Below are positions 1 through 9,619 of a stretch of DNA of 64,000 nucleotides, piece after piece. Position 1 is the first letter of the stretch; each line of letters begins with the position of its first letter. The notes under the pieces were generated by a model. The model saw only the letters and a list, made by a program, of their open reading frames with translations. It had not been told where the DNA came from and made no database searches. Both the position numbers and the translations under genes were made by a program. The DNA comes from Pseudophaeomoniella oleicola (taxonomy: Eukaryota; Ascomycota; Eurotiomycetes; Phaeomoniellales; Phaeomoniellaceae): contig QWDQ01000038.1 of assembly GCA_003868215.1 (NCBI GenBank), positions 124,001-188,000 on the forward strand, written 5' to 3'.

Positions 1-1865
1 GAGCTGTCACCCTTCTCAAAAGAGCTGGCAGCAACTAACGTTGAGGCCGCTGCATGGTCCCTCGCCGATGCCCGGTGGCTCCTTTTGGTTCTCAAGATCA
101 TCGTCCTTTGAGCCCCCAAGCTGAAATTGGCGATGCTTGTATCACGAACGATGTCAAGAGTCTTGTCCGAGTGCTCAGATATGCTGTCCTCGCCGCTACG
201 GTAGAGCTGTATCAACACGTGGTTGCAAGGCTGGCCCAAGACTTTCTGCACACGTTCCTTGATCATGGCTACCGTGGGTGAGTAGGGTAACAATGGCGGT
301 GATTCGTCGGCTGGATGTCGGTAAATGGGTTGCGAGCTATCTTTCTGTACCCAGCCTTGAACCGCAACCAGACGAGGCACCTCTCCAGAACGATGATACA
401 TCTTCTGCCATTGCACCTCGTCCTTTAGACGTTCAAACAGCCCATCAAGCGTTGACTCAGGTATGACATTCGAGACAAGATAGCTATCACCTTCTCCAAA
501 CCTTTCTTCGATCACTGTACTCGAAATCTTGGGTACCCTCAGAGCCATGTTCCCAGAATTATCATACGGGTTCGCCGGATCTGGAAGTCGCGACATAATC
601 AATTCCCTCTCTTCGACAGCTCCCGGGGTTTCGACATCTCTTGTGGGCGATTTCTTGTGTCTGTGACTGGGGTTCCTCCTAACACCTTCTTCGCTGGGTG
701 ACTGTTTATTGGTTCTTCTTCTTCGAATCGGACGTGCTTCTATTCTTCGTGGCTCAGCGCTAGAAGCTGTTTTCCGCGCACTTCGAGAGCTTGCCATTGA
801 CGCTACTTCTCTGAGGATATCGTGTAACTCACCATCCTCCGTCGAGCGCTTCCGTGGTGGGCTTGAGCGGGAATCAACATTCCCCTCAAAATCGCCCTCT
901 CTGGACCGTACCCGGCATAGTTCCGGCGAGGTTGACAGCGATGATCTGCTTGATTCCCTACTCCTAACTGTATTGGAAGTGGAGCGATGGCTCTTCCGCG
1001 AGTCATTGTTGACCTTCTTGATCCAATCTTCGACTCTCGGCCGGAGGGTGAGACTGTCTGAGCTGCCTCTGGCGGTAGGCTTCCGTGTATGAGCCTGCTT
1101 CTCAGAGACAAGTTCAGAGCCTGTCTCGCCATCACCATTCAGGAGCGCTATGAGCTCACCGCTTGAGATGGCATCTGCACCCATCATATCCTTCATTTGC
1201 CGAAGGGCCTCGTCGTGGCACAACGCACTGCCATGGCTCATGCAATCCTCAACGATCGTAATCGTAAACCCATATCGAATCGCATCCACCGCTGTCGCGT
1301 ACACTGAAATGTGGGATAAAGAACCACATAGAAATAGCTCAGTGACCAATTTGGTTCGTAAAGTCATCAACAATGACCCTGTTGCGAAGGCTGAATAATC
1401 CGATTTCGTGATCACGAGGTCAGATGAGCTTATGACCGATTCTAGCTCTTCGGGCATCTGGCAACCGTTCGATCCAGGCAAGCAACATCGTTTATGGGCA
1501 TCATCGACAAAATCTGCAAGAAATGCTTCGCCGTCGGTTTCGTTGATGACAGCAGGGTCGGCGGATTGCAGGACATGGTCCGGCTCGTCGAGATCCTGAG
1601 GCAAGAAGCGTGGTAAGATTACTACATAGCTCCCAGTTTCGGTTGAAACAGTCTCCCGCGGACTCTCGTATTCAGTAGTGACCCATACCACTTCACCCGT
1701 CTCTCGAAACTCTTTCGCCAACGCGACTACACGGGGAACAATTGCTTCTGCATCTTTGACAGCAAGCTTCCCCTCTCTTGAGACGAAGTCATTCTGCAAG
1801 TCAAGAAGGAGTAGCGCTCTCTTGGTTGGGACTGGTGGGGCGTCGAAGGTCGCCCCTAGAAACAT
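1..1865 (-). CDS. Isochorismatase-like / AlkB-like dioxygenase fusion protein (5' part, runs off left edge)
   Basis: The reading frame is open for 621 codons from an ATG at 1865 to the window edge, with no intron seen. A TAA lies two codons upstream, which fixes the start. Residues about 15-240 form an isochorismatase-type cysteine hydrolase fold: LLLLDLQNDF with the acid residue, the Lys in TKSDYSAF, and CGSLSHISVYATAVDA. The usual catalytic Cys of the last motif (HVCVLATA type) is Ser here. Residues about 270-420 are a basic, Ser/Arg-rich linker that is probably disordered. From about residue 440 an AlkB-like 2-oxoglutarate/Fe(II) dioxygenase domain begins, with EHSDKTLDI giving the iron-binding H565-x-D567, followed by SLGAQRTMILRTK. 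The second iron His and the 2OG-binding Arg lie outside the window. AlkB-family enzymes oxidatively remove alkyl groups from nucleic acids or proteins. The substrate here is unknown. Fusion architecture is clear; function is inferred. Confidence 0.85.
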   Translation of the reverse strand, partial: MFLGATFDAPPVPTKRALLLLDLQNDFVSREGKLAVKDAEAIVPRVVALAKEFRETGEVVWVTTEYESPRETVSTETGSYVVILPRFLPQDLDEPDHVLQSADPAVINETDGEAFLADFVDDAHKRCCLPGSNGCQMPEELESVISSSDLVITKSDYSAFATGSLLMTLRTKLVTELFLCGSLSHISVYATAVDAIRYGFTITIVEDCMSHGSALCHDEALRQMKDMMGADAISSGELIALLNGDGETGSELVSEKQAHTRKPTARGSSDSLTLRPRVEDWIKKVNNDSRKSHRSTSNTVRSRESSRSSLSTSPELCRVRSREGDFEGNVDSRSSPPRKRSTEDGELHDILREVASMASSRSARKTASSAEPRRIEARPIRRRRTNKQSPSEEGVRRNPSHRHKKSPTRDVETPGAVEERELIMSRLPDPANPYDNSGNMALRVPKISSTVIEERFGEGDSYLVSNVIPESTLDGLFERLKDEVQWQKMYHRSGEVPRLVAVQGWVQKDSSQPIYRHPADESPPLLPYSPTVAMIKERVQKVLGQPCNHVLIQLYRSGEDSISEHSDKTLDIVRDTSIANFSLGAQRTMILRTKRSHRASARDHAAASTLVAASSFEKGDS

Positions 1866-3385
1866 CGTTTATCCAGGCATCAAACCGGTCGTGGCTGAGT
1901 TCACAGAATACTGGGAGACACTGACGGGATGTGAACAAGATAAAAAGAAAGAAATACTTTGGACAAGTTGCTAGATGCAGATGTTTTCGGGTGGCTTCCG
2001 ATGGATAGATTAACGCGCTTTACAGAAAGAAGACAATGATTGACAAGAAACTGGGGTGTGGATGTCGATCATCGGTACGCATGTAGAACAGAGGCTTTCT
2101 GACCAAATACTTGAGGAGCCGCGTGATGAAATACCTAGATCAAGGCATTCGTGGAAGGTCGCAATGGACTGGGATTCCAGATTGCAAAAGCGAGAAATGT
2201 CCGCGATTGTGACTTGTTGTAGCTTCCTGCATCCTACTACGTACAACAGTAGGGGTGTGTCACCATCAGATCGATGGTACCGAGTCAAGCGTGAAGGGAC
2301 ACCGTTAGAGTCTAAAAGGTTGATGTGCTGTACCGAGCTTGTCCGTTGTCTGACAGTACAGTGATCGTATTGATGTTACCGAGACAATTTCTCAAGGAAG
2401 AAGGGAGGTGCCGGTCATGAAGATACGTAGTAATGCTGACAACGATCTACGGTAATGACGCGAAAGCAGCGGGAAAATTGAGGAAAGGATGGATGGATGG
2501 GAAGAGATAAAGAGCGGGTGGAGAATTGGCCATACTGTAAAGGAAGCAATCTGGAGCGACCTGCGCCTCATCTCACGATCACTACTACGTAGTAGGCTAT
2601 TACCGTAGTACTACGTAGTATTATATGGCTCTCCAGTATGCTACCTCTTTTGGCATCCTAATGACTTTCAAACCAGCTGTAGTTGGAAGTCAGTGTAGTT
2701 CAAGTGCACACTGTACTGTATAGAGTAATTGATCGCAATGGATTCATAGGCTTGACACATGGTCTCACTATGGCCAGTTCCAATTAAGATGTAGTCGGCG
2801 GGTCAACAGTGGCTGACAAGCGACGTATGTCTTCACCGATGCCCTTCTTTGCAGTATGTCTTAGCAACTGTTCATGGCGAGGCTTGAAAAACTCTTCTCC
2901 CATGATCCTGCTGTTACGTTGAGCATTCACAGGTCAAAGTCAACGATTCTCGCACTTCGTTCTTCCGGAATCTGATGCTTAATGGGTAAGTTTGGATATA
3001 TCATTAGCAGCAAGGCAAGCAAAAAGTCACAGTCTGTCTCCTCTGAACGGTAGGTACAGGCGGGGAAAGATCTACAGCAACGTCAAGTGGCCTAGTTGCC
3101 CCATTGCCGGCATTGTCTCTATCATCGCGATCTCCTCGGTACATGCCTTGTTACAGTAGAATGCTGCTTAGGCTACAGGTATGGTATCGCACGTTGATCC
3201 ACAGCGCTGGATGGAGAATAGCATCTGATCAATTCAGGCTTGCATGATGTTTTGCTCATGTGCTATCACCGATATTGTATGGCGCTGTTTGCTTTTGTTA
3301 CTTGTTGATCGACATTTCAGCCAGATTGCATCTAATCCTCGGTCAATGATTCGTTTTTGAGTCGCTCTTTTTGCGACAAGTTATA
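1866..3385. other. Intergenic, no convincing gene
   Basis: This 1.5 kb holds the upstream region of the isochorismatase-AlkB gene. Short open frames on both strands at 2010-2364 overlap each other and resemble no family. Palindromic TACGTAGTA sequence is concentrated at 2582-2620. I see nothing else. Confidence 0.6.
2583..2620. repeat. Two copies of 12-bp palindrome TACTACGTAGTA
   Basis: Exact copies lie at 2583-2594 and 2609-2620, and the first is part of a 14-bp perfect palindrome. Imperfect relatives lie at 2234-2245 and 2423-2432. The same 12-mer recurs at 53361-53372 and 60805-60816. Confidence 0.85.
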
Positions 3386-3943
3386 TCATGTTTCTTTTTT
3401 CTTGCCTCCAACAGATACCGCTGCAAGTCCTATTCCCATGTGCTTTGCGCTGGGATTGGTCGATCCCCGCGGATTATCGCGCTTTATGGTGTGATCAGAT
3501 TGCATGAGATGCGCAATCATATGAGCCCCTGGTCGTACAACTAGAGGTACATGCCGCTGCAAAGGTGTAGCCGTAGCCGTGACCTCCAACAAGCTCGGCG
3601 TCAACAATACAATGGACTGGCAACCCACATTCTATGTTTCAGGTGATTCGAAGCGAAGGATATGCAAGGTTCCCAGTCGGAGCTGACGTACAGTACCCTT
3701 TTCTCCATTCACTTTCAACAAAAACCCTTGTACCAGCTCACCAGGGCCTAACGAAATGTTGCTATTTGGTGTTTCGTATCGAAGGCTGCGAAGGACCATG
3801 GATGGGTTAGGCCAATGGGTGCCTGTTTGTTGGACCCATTCGCGTCCGGGGATATCGGCCGCCTTGGCTTTCAGTAGCCTCTTCTTACGGAAGATCTCGT
3901 CGCGAACCTTCCTGAGTACCTTAGTGTACGGCTCAACGGGTAT
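3386..3943 (-). CDS. Unrecognised spliced gene, 5' end not resolved
   Basis: Two minus-strand exons join cleanly. Exon A (3943-3692) is open for 84 codons behind an apparent acceptor TAG, and includes a basic segment EIFRKKRLLKAKAAD and SLGPGELVQGFLLKVNGEKG. A GTACGT donor at 3691 and an acceptor CATAG before 3631 join in phase 0 to exon B (3631-3386), 81 codons ending at TGA with a basic GGKKKET tail. I found no start codon with a supported upstream exon. The sequence just upstream (3944-4062) is palindromic repeat, so the gene may be truncated or its first exon may lie further away. An internal Met at about residue 44 of exon A could start a shorter protein. I do not recognise the family. 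No membrane segment or signal peptide is evident. Confidence 0.4.
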
Positions 3944-3949
3944 CTACTT

Positions 3950-3970
3950 TACGGAGTGCTGTACTCCGTA
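3950..3970. repeat. Inverted repeat TACGGAGT-N5-ACTCCGTA
   Basis: Perfect 8-bp arms flank a 5-nt spacer. It is followed by TACTACATAGTAG-like sequence to 3990 and by an imperfect ACTACGTACATAGTAGT stretch at 4041-4062. The cluster sits directly upstream of the unrecognised spliced gene. Confidence 0.8.
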
Positions 3971-4886
3971 CATAGTACTACATAGTAGTCACTCCGATGT
4001 AACTTATTGATGTGAGAGCGCTATCCCAACTGCCCAAGATAGTACTACGTACATAGTAGTAGAGCATCAACAATCCACTCAATATCTACCATAATACTAA
4101 TTGTTAGCCGCATAGTGGGCTCACGCGCAGAGCCTTTTTAACGGGCCGTTGCAGGGCATTTCCTTACCGTGAGATAAAGTAGTCTACCTGCCCTAGGTAC
4201 TGTATCTCCGTGGAATAGGTGGGTGATTATGGACCGGAGTAAGCCTGTGTGTACCTACTAAGGCATGAGGGATCCTAAGACATTCCTCCCATCCCTGCTC
4301 AGAAAGGAACCACAACCATGCATGGCCAGTCATCGGTAATGCTCAGGGCTCTAGAAAAGTAAAAGAAGGGCTAAGAAGATAGGCATCAACGTAGGCAACA
4401 AGCGAGGCAGGCAGGGGAATAGTCCCTTTACTGAAGGTGATACATATTCACAAATAAACCCAGACCGATAGATAGAGAGACCGACAGTCTCTTAAGTTAC
4501 TGCAATCAAACAATCTCTTGGTACCGATAACAATATCCAATTCGGGCAAACAATTCTAACGTCGGACTTGAGGAAACGAGACTTTTACTCTCAGGTTCAA
4601 GTGTATATACCCCTGTGCTGCGTGTTCTGTCTGCTCTTCCGCTGCTATCACGTTAGAGGCACATACATCTTCAGCTGTGATCAATGCAAGATTACATTAC
4701 CCACCACCTAGGTACTCTGAGCTGCGTAAAATGGTTGAAATGTACAGAGGTAACTTACGTACATGGCCCAAGCATGACTCTATTCGGTGGGTGTGGATAT
4801 AGTCATCCGGAGCTACTGTGCGTTATTGTCTGTGCATCATTCATTAGCTGAGTTGCTCTCAGGTTGCGACTTGGCGAGTCATTGCG
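3971..4886. other. Intergenic, nothing recognised
   Basis: No open frame here looks coding. Short CTAGGTAC-type motifs occur at about 4193 and 4708. I see nothing else. Confidence 0.5.
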
Positions 4887-5390
4887 ATGGGAGACATTAT
4901 TGAGTGGACAAGGATCTCGCGGAAACTACGGAGATACTCTGTAACGAGTCCAACTGAGAGGGCTATTTCTTTAAGACCAATGGCACTGTATCAGCTATTT
5001 TGGAGGTCCTCATTTCGTAGGCTTCTATGGGAAGTCGAGACGTTCAAATTTTTAGGCGCCCATCCATCCATCCTTGAGTGTATCGTCGCTTATGCAGGCG
5101 TTCTTGCACAATTACGACAAAAGCCACCCCGCGACTCAGTGTACCCAGCGGCTAATTTACTGATGCAACACAGAATCGCAACCATGTCCGTATTCAGGGC
5201 TTGGCAGCAACCAATAGAGGGAAGGGGTGTATTGATGCTGGATCAAGAGCTTTAGCCCTAGAAGCTCCGGCATATCTGAGACCGTGCTCGCCGTCAAGAT
5301 GTGGTGGAAGTTGTTCTGATGTTGACAGATTGGTCTATGACATTTGTCATGAGGCGGATGGAGAAGGCAGCCGAGGTTATCATCCTAATA
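4887..5390 (+). pseudogene. Decayed serine/threonine protein kinase-like fragment
   Basis: The translation keeps scattered landmarks, in the right order, of a large fungal kinase group with a G-[DE]-I-I-E start. MGDIIE is at the start. EVETFKFLGAHPSILEC resembles the EIxxLGxHPxIV region around helix C and the following strand. ANLLMQHRIATMSVFRAWQQ then GRGVLML resembles the helix D-E stretch before HxD. An in-frame stop follows at about 5255. A shifted frame (to about 5390) continues with an APAYLRP segment and then SDVDRLVYDI, which resembles the APE and DxxxLG regions. The glycine loop, VAIK Lys, HxD and DFG motifs are not readable. I take it for a relic of a host kinase paralogue. Resemblance is by eye only, so this is tentative. 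Confidence 0.4.
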
Positions 5391-5607
5391 TACCTAGCCA
5401 TTATGACCAGTACCGCTGTACAGGTGTTGTGGCACCGGCGTTCAGCCGATAGGCTGGAGGAGAGCCACATGTGACATATGGGGGAATTTGACAAGCCCGG
5501 ACGTGCTTCCTTTCTCACAATTGCATCTGGCAGCTGCATCTGCGAATTCTTGTAGTCTGGAGCAGTTTTGCGGAAAAGGTAGGTACTGCAATCCGTTCAC
5601 CCGGTCG

Positions 5608-5908
5608 TCAGTCCAGATCCGAATCGATGTCCTCCTCGTCCATCATGTTCTGTTGACCAGTGGCCATAGCCTTCTGCATGATATTCATGACCTGAGACTT
5701 GATCTCGTCCACCTTGTTCTCCCGGACCAAGCAAGTGCGATCGTCAATATCTTCAATGATATACTCTCCCTTAGCTTCCTCGTTGATTTTACGTATCATT
5801 GCCATCTGTGGAGGATCGCATTGTATGAGTGCACCTATATACCGAGATGTTAGTTGTGCAGTGTGCAGATGGCCGATTCCCCTAGGTACCTTTCACAGCA
5901 CGAGGCAT
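5608..5908 (-). CDS. TFB5: TFIIH subunit Tfb5 (TTD-A/GTF2H5)
   Basis: Two exons, 5908-5890 (19 bp) and 5834-5608, joined in phase 1 across a 55-bp GT-AG intron, encode 81 residues. The protein starts MPRAVKGALIQCDPPQ and continues YIIEDIDDRTCLVRE, which are the conserved Tfb5 segments (MPRAxKGxLIxCD; hIIEDLDDxHLxV). Family members are about 70 residues. The extra length here is an acidic C-terminal tail, DEEDIDSDLD. Tfb5 is the smallest core subunit of TFIIH. It binds Tfb2 (p52) and stimulates the XPB ATPase in nucleotide excision repair. The tiny first exon fixes the start because the KG junction is conserved. The intron contains a CCTAGGTACC-like donor region. Confidence 0.93.
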
Positions 5909-7368
5909 CCTCTGTCACCACCGAATGATTTCGAAACCCTTGTTTAGACCCGGTCAGTCACCTAGATGGAAGGGCCTCAAAATGGCAGCAATTCAGGTCT
6001 ACTTTGTGCTTGGAAAAGTAAATGCGAAGTCTTGGCTCTCGCTGTTTATGAGGCCGAAAACAAAGAGGTGATCTGCCGGGACTCACCGCTCGTTATCGAT
6101 ATCGCTAACTTAGTTTCTGGCATATTCGAACTTCTCATAGAATATAGTAAGACTCAGCAGGACTACCCCTGTCTGATATCTTCCTCGTTGTGGTCATATT
6201 TGATTGAGGTGATCTCTATCAACTCAGTCGTTCCTGCCCGCGTATGCTGCATCTTAAGCTCCCAGCAGATACGACCGAAGGCAAGTTTGACCGAACACAG
6301 CCTCACGATTACCAGTAGAACAGAAGTTCATATTAGCACTAGAGTATGAAATCTAGGTCACTCGGCCACCAGGTAAGAGCCTCAATAGGAAAAAAGGAGG
6401 TCGGTGTATTCAGTTCCGTTATGCTACTCATCATGAACTTCAATCTTCCATTTGTAATTGTTCAGTTTCTTTGCATGCGAGGATGGTTGTTGTTGCGGAC
6501 ACGGCATAGAGAATGGCGATAAGAGCATTGGAATAGATTGTAAAAGTGGTTGTTGTGCATACTAGGAGATGCCTAAGTGTTGCTTGAGGTACTACCTGGG
6601 TGACTTAGGAGGAGGTCCTTACTACTTGAGGTGGGTAGGTACCGACATTGCGGATAGGAGATCTCAGAACAGGGAGCCGGTATGACAAAGTATGAGCATA
6701 CTCAGTGCCTTATGCCGTTATTGGACACCCTGTTCTGTATCTCTCCATTCCTGATTATATGATCCTGGATGGGTATATATAACTCAATATCCCAAATCAT
6801 CTCAACGCCAAAACAAGTGATAATGGTTCAGGACAAACCAGCACCGAGCTGGCAGGCGGCCATTATCTCTTCCGAATCCTCCTAATTAACCTCGAAACGA
6901 CAACAACAACTACTAATTAACACCAACAAGGTCCGCCGTTCGATCCTCGACAGTACCAAAAACACGACTTTCCGACAACGATAACGACGACAACACACGA
7001 CCAAAAAACCCTCCACAACAACCGAAAAGGGTTTCCCAATCACTCACCTCTGAGCCACCAGGCTCTAGAGCTGAGTGGTCTGGGTTTTTGCTCTTTTTTG
7101 CTTTCTTACGAATATGGCCGGACAAGGTCTGAGGGTGGTATAGTGGTGATTGGTCATTCTAGCGGGAACGGTATCTACTACATGTATGTTGACCACGAGG
7201 CTGACAGAGGTCTTAGTGTTTTGCTTACCACTGTATATATGTGATACGCAAAGAGAGTCCTGTTAGTTTGAAGACTTGGTTTCAACGATGGAACTCAAAT
7301 GGCTATTAGACAGGACTTGGCGTAACCGGACAACATTGTATCAGCTATCTTGCAAAATAAACGCGTTA
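5909..7368. other. Intergenic, possible short transcribed ORF
   Basis: The open frames at 5966-6349 (+) and 6913-7125 (-) match nothing I know and lack gene-like context. A TATA-like GGGTATATATAA at 6771-6782 lies about 40 bp upstream of a 20-codon ORF (6823-6885, starting MVQDKPAPSWQ). This could be a small peptide or a non-coding transcript leader. GGTA-rich sequence is at about 6590-6650. Confidence 0.4.
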
Positions 7369-8748
7369 TCAAGCACTATCAATTTCCTCTTCATCCACTG
7401 CAGCAACAACTCCATCTACTAACCTGAACCTCCACTGTAACCTCCCCTCCTCCTCCGTCAAGCGCCTCAACCTTTCAGCCACATCGCTTCTCCACTCTCC
7501 ACTTGCGCCCTCGACAACACTGGCCAGACACTCGCCCCTTCTCACGACCTCTTTCCTCTTCTCGCGGTCCCGGACGGCTTCCGCGATCGACATGTGCGGG
7601 GCGAATGGTGGGATAGACGAGGCTAGGGATGTCAAGGAAAGGCGGAGGGTTGGCGGTGTGAGGATGGAAGATGAGGCGGATGATGTGATTGTGTAGATGA
7701 GGGCACAGGAGTAGTCATGTTGGAGCTTTTGGAGGAATTTGGCGATATCCGTGTTCTGGGGCTTTAGGGTCCGGTCTGGAAGATGATCTGGAGGGCCAGT
7801 CGGAGTTTTGGGCGGAGCATGTGAAGGATCTTCCGCGCGATGTTGCTGGGGGCTTTCTGCCTTGCTATCAGAATGTTCTGTTCGATCGTCTATGGTAGGA
7901 TCGAGTCTAGATATTTCATTGGCTAACCGATCCTGCCAATAAAATGCGTCTATGCCATCTATCACTATCAATTTGAGGCTCCTGCTCGCAGAAAGATGAC
8001 GGCTAGAGTCCCCCAGGTAGTCTGGGATGCTTTGAAGAGTGCTATACAATTGCTGGCTTGTGCCAGGATTGAAAATGTGGACGTGAGACATAGCGTCCCG
8101 GGCAAGGGCTGAAGCAGTACGCCCGGCATCTTCGGTCTTAGAGGACTGTCTTGCAGACAACATTGAGAGTAGTTGCGCGTAGAGACGAGTAGCTATGCCG
8201 TGAGTACTTGCATGAGCCGAGATGTAAACCACTGCGGAAGCTTCTGGAGACAGCACAGCGAGAGCTGTGAAGTAGAGACCTATTGCTGTCTTCAAGGATG
8301 GACTATTGAGAATGGATGATGCAGAAGAGGCTGACACTTCGACGACTGCTGGTTTAGCAGACACCCTTTGCCGACTCGCTGATACTTGGTGTTCCCCATG
8401 GCCATACGGGACAGCCTCGTCATGGCTGTGATCCGATGTTGATCCTGGAGAGCTCCACCGAGGCAAATTCTGCTGAGGTGGTGGGAATCGAAGAACCTCG
8501 AGGACCTTATCCAGAATCGGGATCCCAAGTACTTGGCCATGTTTTGGGACCAGCAGGTCTCTGAGCTCATGAAGGAACTATGTATGTATGAGTATTTGTT
8601 GTTATCGAGTATGAAAGTGGATATAGGAGGCAGGACGGGTAGACAATGTCAGGAAACATTTCGACTCATGTACGATCGAAAAACTGACCTCATCTAATCC
8701 TTGCTCTTCCACCTCGCCGAGCAACTGAGTTCCAAACCGCTCTGCCAT
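7369..8748 (-). CDS. XRCC2-like RAD51 paralogue
   Basis: Exons 8748-8689 and 8577-7369, joined in phase 0 across a 111-bp intron, encode 422 residues. The N-terminus, with QLLGEVEEQGLDE and FLHELRDLL, fits the short leader of XRCC2-like proteins. The strand-loop LKLIVIDGIDAFYWQDR (residues about 221-237) is the XRCC2 Walker B signature, including the conserved AFYW. DYSCALIYT (about residue 300) matches the following strand. At the position expected for Walker A (residues about 98-117) the sequence is VVEVSASSASSILNSPSLKT, with no GxxxxGK[ST]. The C-terminal half contains a low-complexity insert and an acidic end. XRCC2 acts with other RAD51 paralogues in homologous recombination. It is divergent from SOM1 across 208 bp. 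Confidence 0.8.
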
Positions 8749-8956
8749 CACGTATTATCCTTCTTTGTTGCATCTTTGGTCATCGAGTGCAAGGATAGGA
8801 GTCGGCAACACAACAAGATGCTGAAAGCAAATGAAAAGCGGTAATTAGAAGTCAAAAGTTTACATCTCAACGCATTCTATCGGACACCTACTCCCTGTCG
8901 GTCATCAGCCACCACCACCACGATCTCCTAACACTACCTTTATAATCATAATCCAA
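8749..8956. promoter_or_regulatory. Divergent promoter between XRCC2-like and SOM1 genes
   Basis: Only 208 bp separate the two start codons, so both promoters must share or abut this spacer. A pyrimidine-rich ACCACCACCACCACGATC stretch lies about 45 bp upstream of the SOM1 ATG. No clear TATA box is seen. Confidence 0.6.
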
Positions 8957-9471
8957 ATGGCACCGCCTCTAAAGATATTCCCAGTGGAAGATCTAGCCTT
9001 AGCCATTCAGTCCGTCCCAATAAACTATAGAGACAAGCGCCGAAAAGTCCGAGATTTCAACCTCGACAACTGCGACCTTTTGGAAATGGTCCAGTTCAGC
9101 TGCGATCCACCGGAGATCAGGATCAGGAAACCAATCACTGCTCCCATGATTTGCGAGCCCGTTGTTCGACTTTTTAGACGGTATGTACTGCACCCAAGAA
9201 AACCTCGGTCTCTCGACTCTTGATCCGCACTGCTTTCCCCCCGGACCTTTCTGGGTCTGCAGGTAGTGAGTGACTGCTCCTGCTTTGGGACGATGACTGA
9301 CCTGTCTTTTCAAGGTGTGGAAAAGGGTCCAAGATGTTTACTGTAGAGACTACGGCATGGGAGGGAGATCTAGCGAAGGAAAATGCTGAAGGGTTACGGC
9401 CGTCGGAGGCATTTGCGAAGGTCCAAAGGGAGAAGGTACGGAAACAGGCAGAGTCAGAGCCAAAGACTTAG
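8957..9471 (+). CDS. SOM1: Mitochondrial export protein Som1
   Basis: Exons 8957-9180 and 9315-9471 are joined in phase 2 across a 134-bp intron with a GTATGT donor and a CAAG acceptor. They encode 126 residues. LDNCDLLEMVQFSCD, CEPVVRLFRRC and FTVETTAWEG are the three conserved blocks of the fungal Som1 family. The conserved Cys positions suggest disulfides in the intermembrane space. Som1 assists the inner membrane peptidase (Imp1/Imp2) in maturing proteins sorted to the intermembrane space. The Arg-Arg|Cys junction is split by the intron, which explains why the open frame alone is short. I am confident in the family from the three motifs. Confidence 0.88.
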
Positions 9472-9619
9472 TTGAGCTTCAGAGCGGCGCAATGGACAAT
9501 GCTTTGAACTGTATTATCATTCTTGTATCTAGATGACTGCAACGCAAAGGGGGTATCATTTCATTCTAAAGACCAATCACAAACATTTTAAGACCTGAGG
9601 AAGCCGACATGCGTTTCTC

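Noticed and set aside
709-1599. Plus-strand open frames of 63-127 codons
   Set aside because: They are antisense shadows of the isochorismatase-AlkB gene.
2010-2364. Overlapping open frames on both strands
   Set aside because: They share the same bases, match no family and lack gene-like context.
5966-6349. 127-codon + frame
   Set aside because: No recognised motif, no splice partner and gene-poor surroundings. It could be chance.
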